Of a stretch of 53,849 bases of DNA, positions 49,349 to 53,849 are shown one piece after another (within the stretch, counting starts at the first letter, position 1; each line of letters opens with the position of its first letter). The notes beneath the pieces are model-generated. The model was not told the origin of the DNA, made no database searches, and saw only the letters and a program-made list of their open reading frames with translations. The stretch spans positions 1-53,849 of the forward strand of contig JACQTK010000026.1 of the NCBI GenBank assembly GCA_016210845.1, in the 5' to 3' direction. The position numbers and the translations under genes were made by a program. The DNA comes from Acidobacteriota bacterium. GTDB taxonomy: Bacteria > Acidobacteriota > Vicinamibacteria > Vicinamibacterales > UBA2999.

Positions 49349-50389
49349 CTAAAAGATGCTCACCCGCACGGTGAGGAACTTCCGCGGGTCGGCGCGGATG
49401 TCCTGTACCAGCTTGCGCAGCTCGCCGACCGCTCCGTTCATGTTCTCATACAACCGCCGATCGCGCAGCAGCTGTCCGGCCGTGCCCTCTCCCTGCTGCA
49501 GGCCCGCCATCACCGTGTCGAGTCGATCGGACATCGAATTGAGGCGGTCGTACAGCTCCCGTTCGGTCACGAGCTTGCCCGCGGTGCCTTCGCCGCGGCT
49601 GATCCTCCCCGTGATCGCGTCCAGGTTGGTCGTGGTCGACGTGAGCGACCGGGCCAGAGCGTCGTCGGTCAGGAACCGGCCCAGGCTGCCCTCCCCCGCC
49701 CGCAGGCGGGCGGTCACGGCCTCGAAGTTCTGCAACGAGGCTTCGAGCGCCTGCGCCGCGGCAGGATCGTTCGCCAGCCGCCCCAGCGTGCCGCGCCCCT
49801 CGCCCACACGGCGCACCACGTCCTCGGCGGACGCGACCAGCACGTTCAGGTCCTGGTACAGCGACTCATCGGTGAACAGCCGGCCCACCGTGCCGCGTCC
49901 CGCACGAATGTCCTGGAGCAGCACGGTCAGCTCGTGGATGCCCTCGGTGGCCTCGCTGGCCACTTCGGTCAGCGAGCCCGTCGCCGGACCGGACGGCACG
50001 TAGCCCCATTCCGGAATCGGCCTCCCCCCGCTCGACGCCGTGATGTCGACCGCGGCCTCGCCGAGCAGCGAGACCGATCCCAGCGACGCCACCGACGCCG
50101 TGGTGACGCGCGGCTGATGCTCGCGCGCAATCTCCATCGTGACCTCGACGCGGTCCCCGGTGAACGCGATCCCGGTGACCGAGCCCACCTCGACCCCCGC
50201 GACCCGCACGGGCGCTCCCTCCTTCAGGCCCGCAATGTCGGGAAAGATCGTCTTGATCGCGTAGCGCTGCCAGAAGAATCCCCCTTCACCGCTGAGCAGG
50301 AAGATGAGCACCGCGGCCATGACGATGGCGAACAGCGAGACGAGGCCGATCTTCAGCTCGGCCCAGGCGAGAGAGCGCGTACGCGGCAT
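49349..50389 (-). CDS. mlaD: MCE/MlaD-family lipid transport protein
   Basis: This 346-residue periplasmic, inner-membrane-anchored protein has one N-terminal helix ('ELKIGLVSLFAIVMAAVLIF') and an MCE domain (residues ~40-115: 'GLKEGAPVRVAGVEVGSVTG'). A long helical tail has five similar segments ('GRGTVGRLFTDESLYQDL', 'GRGTLGRLANDPAAAQAL', 'GEGSLGRFLTDDALARSL', 'GEGTAGKLVTERELYDRL', 'GEGTAGQLLRDRRLYENM'). MlaD hexamers carry phospholipids between the membranes. It follows mlaF by 45 bp. Confidence 0.9.
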   Translation of the reverse strand: MPRTRSLAWAELKIGLVSLFAIVMAAVLIFLLSGEGGFFWQRYAIKTIFPDIAGLKEGAPVRVAGVEVGSVTGIAFTGDRVEVTMEIAREHQPRVTTASVASLGSVSLLGEAAVDITASSGGRPIPEWGYVPSGPATGSLTEVASEATEGIHELTVLLQDIRAGRGTVGRLFTDESLYQDLNVLVASAEDVVRRVGEGRGTLGRLANDPAAAQALEASLQNFEAVTARLRAGEGSLGRFLTDDALARSLTSTTTNLDAITGRISRGEGTAGKLVTERELYDRLNSMSDRLDTVMAGLQQGEGTAGQLLRDRRLYENMNGAVGELRKLVQDIRADPRKFLTVRVSIF

Positions 50390-50434
50390 GGATGACCCTT
50401 TCAGGAGGCTGTCAGTGCTTCGTGCCTGGTGCTG

Positions 50435-51283
50435 TCATGACAAGAATGTCTTCAGATAGAGGTCCTGCGACGCCCGCAGCTCGGCGGCGTTGCCCTCAAA
50501 GGCGATGCCGCCGTCCTTCAGCATGATGAACTCGGCCTCATCGCACTTCCGCTCGTCCGCGGGCTGGATGCGAATCAGGCCGTCGTCCCGCCGCACGGCC
50601 TCGTGCGTGGCCACGTAAAAGGCGTCGCGGAGCTGGTGCGTCACCATGATCGACGTCACCTGCTCCAGATCCCGGAGCTTGACGATCTCCTCGTCCACCG
50701 TGGTGGCCGTGATCGGGTCGAGCCCGGTGGTGGCTTCGTCGTACAGCAGGATGGCCGGCTTGGCGGCCATCGCGCGCGCGATCGCGACCCGCCGCCGCTG
50801 CCCGCCCGACAGCTCGGACGGCATGCGATCGATGTACTCGGCGAGGCCGATGAACCCGAGCACCTCTTCCACGCGCTGCCGCACCTGATCCAGCGGCAGG
50901 TCCGTTTCCTCGTACAGCCGGTAGCCCACGTTCTCCGCCACCGTCAGCGAATCGAAGAGCGCGCCCTCCTGGAACACCATCCCGAGGCCCGAGCGCACTT
51001 GCATCAGCTCGGGCTCGCTCATCGCGTCCGCCCGGTGGCCGTTCACCCAGATGGCGCCCGAGTCCGGCTTCAGCAGTCCCAGGATCAGCTTCAAGATCGT
51101 CGACTTGCCCGACCCGCTGGCGCCCAGGATGATCTTCGAATGCCCGGGCAGGAGCGTGAAGCTGATGTCCCGGAGCACCACGTGCTCGTCGAACGCCAGC
51201 GACACGTTCTCCAGCACGAGGACGGGCGCCTGCACCTCCCCCCGCGCCTCGAGCACCGCCGCTCCCCTGGTTTCCACTGCCAT
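50435..51283 (-). CDS. mlaF: MlaF-type ABC ATPase
   Basis: The 282-residue ATPase has Walker A 'ILGASGSGKSTILKLILGLL', Q-loop 'GMVFQEGALFDSLTVAENVG' (the EGALFDSLTV sequence marks the MlaF type), signature 'ELSGGQRRRVAIARAM' and Walker B 'LLYDEATTGLDP'. The switch His is in 'VTHQLRDAFYVA'. It powers phospholipid transport with the MlaE permease encoded directly upstream and MlaD downstream. The first ~20 residues are an extra N-terminal stretch. Confidence 0.93.
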   Translation of the reverse strand: MAVETRGAAVLEARGEVQAPVLVLENVSLAFDEHVVLRDISFTLLPGHSKIILGASGSGKSTILKLILGLLKPDSGAIWVNGHRADAMSEPELMQVRSGLGMVFQEGALFDSLTVAENVGYRLYEETDLPLDQVRQRVEEVLGFIGLAEYIDRMPSELSGGQRRRVAIARAMAAKPAILLYDEATTGLDPITATTVDEEIVKLRDLEQVTSIMVTHQLRDAFYVATHEAVRRDDGLIRIQPADERKCDEAEFIMLKDGGIAFEGNAAELRASQDLYLKTFLS

Positions 51284-51290
51284 GTGTGTC

Positions 51291-51315
51291 GTAGAGGCGG
51301 ACCTTCAGGTCCGCC
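51291..51315 (+). repeat. GTAG-headed REP-like element between mlaE and mlaF
   Basis: GTAGA-GGCGGACCT-TC-AGGTCCGCC is the same 25-nt design as the pair at 49285-49344, with a different stem sequence but the same head and apex. Its right end touches the mlaE stop codon (cta at 51315-51317). It separates mlaE from mlaF within one operon and could tune read-through or mRNA ends. Confidence 0.82.
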
Positions 51316-52088
51316 TAGTACATCAGCGTAATCAACAACCGCGTCACGAAGAAATCCACCGCAATCACCGAGACCGACGAGGCCACCACGGCGTTGGTCG
51401 TGGCGCGGCCCACCCCCTGGGTGCCGCCGCGCGCCCGCAGGCCCACGTGACAGCCAATCGTGACGATCACGTAGCCCAGGCAGAACGGCTTGATCAGCCC
51501 CATCCAGGCGTCCTGAAAGTAGAGGCCCTCGACGATCGAGCTCCAGTAGAGGCTCGACGCCACCCGCAGCTGGAACACGGCGATCAGCCACCCGCCGACC
51601 ACGCCTACGGTATTGGCGATGATCGTGAGTACCGGTGCCATGAAGAAACCGGCCAGCACGCGCGGCACCACCAGCTTGCGCACCGGGTCGGTGCCAAGCG
51701 CCCGCAGCGCGTTGATCTGATCGGTGACCACCATCGAGCCGAGCTCGGCGGCGATGCCCGAGCCGACGCGGCCCGCGAGCATGAGCCCGGTGAGGACGGG
51801 GCCCAGCTCCTTCACCATCGACGCGCTGACGAGCCGTCCGACGAAGGGCCGCGCGCCGAATTGGTCGAGGGTGATGCCCGTCTGCAGCGCCAGCACGGCC
51901 CCCGTGAAGAAGCCGGTCAGGACCACCACGGTGAGCGAGCCGATCCCGATCTGCTCGAACTGCTCGACGACGTCGTGGACGTAGAAGGGCCGCGTGACCG
52001 CCGCGCGCCAGGTCGCGGCCTGCAGCCGGACGTACTCCTGCACCTCGAGCACGGCGGCCTTGGCCCAGGTGACCAGCAGCGTCAGCAC
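51315..52088 (-). CDS. mlaE: MlaE-family permease
   Basis: This 257-residue permease has the MlaE pattern: 'SLTVVVLTGFFTGAVLALQT', 'LVSASMVKELGPVLTGLMLA', 'GRVGSGIAAELGSMVVTDQI', 'NALRALGTDPVRKLVVPRVL' and 'ARGGTQGVGRATTNAVVASS'. Five membrane helices are visible. It is the membrane core of the Mla/MCE phospholipid transporter. The start lies 4 bp after the uvrB stop, so expression may depend on uvrB transcription. Confidence 0.93.
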   Translation of the reverse strand: MLTLLVTWAKAAVLEVQEYVRLQAATWRAAVTRPFYVHDVVEQFEQIGIGSLTVVVLTGFFTGAVLALQTGITLDQFGARPFVGRLVSASMVKELGPVLTGLMLAGRVGSGIAAELGSMVVTDQINALRALGTDPVRKLVVPRVLAGFFMAPVLTIIANTVGVVGGWLIAVFQLRVASSLYWSSIVEGLYFQDAWMGLIKPFCLGYVIVTIGCHVGLRARGGTQGVGRATTNAVVASSVSVIAVDFFVTRLLITLMY

Positions 52089-52092
52089 GCGC

Positions 52093-53849
<1,757 letters not shown>

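Overview
The window is GC-rich, densely coded chromosomal DNA, most likely from an Acidobacteriota member, probably of the Vicinamibacteria type. The main evidence is the array of MacB/FtsX-like 'ADOP' permeases, which are greatly expanded in that phylum. PadR-controlled ABC systems and many secreted hypothetical proteins of acidobacterial flavour agree with this. The taxonomic call is inference from gene families only.

Layout. 0-12 kb: four ADOP permeases and one lipoprotein-exporter-type ATPase. The first permease is intact but cut by the window edge. The other three each carry a different lesion: two frameshifts, a palindrome-rich insertion, and an in-frame stop. A PIN/ribbon-helix-helix toxin-antitoxin pair sits between two nucleotidyltransferase remnants. 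12-18 kb: an Uma2 nuclease, a PadR-headed ABC export operon with a clear promoter, a frameshifted AAA/DUF4143 ATPase and a membrane-anchored HExxH protease. 18-21 kb: a lipoprotein divergent from an NtrC-type regulator/kinase pair. 21-31 kb: a long housekeeping run on the plus strand (asd, aroC, def, fmt, rsmB, a PASTA-only protein, rpe, thioesterase, sugar epimerase, bamD), joined by 4-bp start/stop overlaps. 31-36 kb: pgsA, a sugar-nucleotide pyrophosphorylase, a phosphohexomutase, tRNA-Gly and an ECF sigma/anti-sigma-like operon. 36-41.5 kb: nucleobase and pentose-phosphate salvage (deoC, rpiB, hpt, a secreted deaminase-like amidohydrolase, upp). DeoC and RpiB carry N-terminal extensions like those of bacterial-microcompartment cargo.

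41.5-47.8 kb: an accessory, visibly less GC-rich segment next to tRNA-Val. It holds a small coupled toxin/immunity-like operon with a duplicated first gene, three copies of a ~65-bp repeat (the outer two sharing 30 identical bases), a triple-RidA/SDR operon, and decayed toxin-antitoxin and peptidase genes. 47.8-53.8 kb: a strong terminator, a secreted hypothetical, and a minus-strand uvrB-mlaE-mlaF-mlaD-YtxH-DUF948 block with GTAG-headed REP-like hairpins between genes.

Working together: the mla genes with bamD and pgsA serve the envelope; def, fmt and rsmB serve translation; hpt, upp, deoC, rpiB and the amidohydrolase fit nucleoside scavenging. Six of the single-base lesions seen shift the frame in the same direction, and all fall in dispensable genes. 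About 30 housekeeping genes are intact, which argues for real decay rather than poor sequence.
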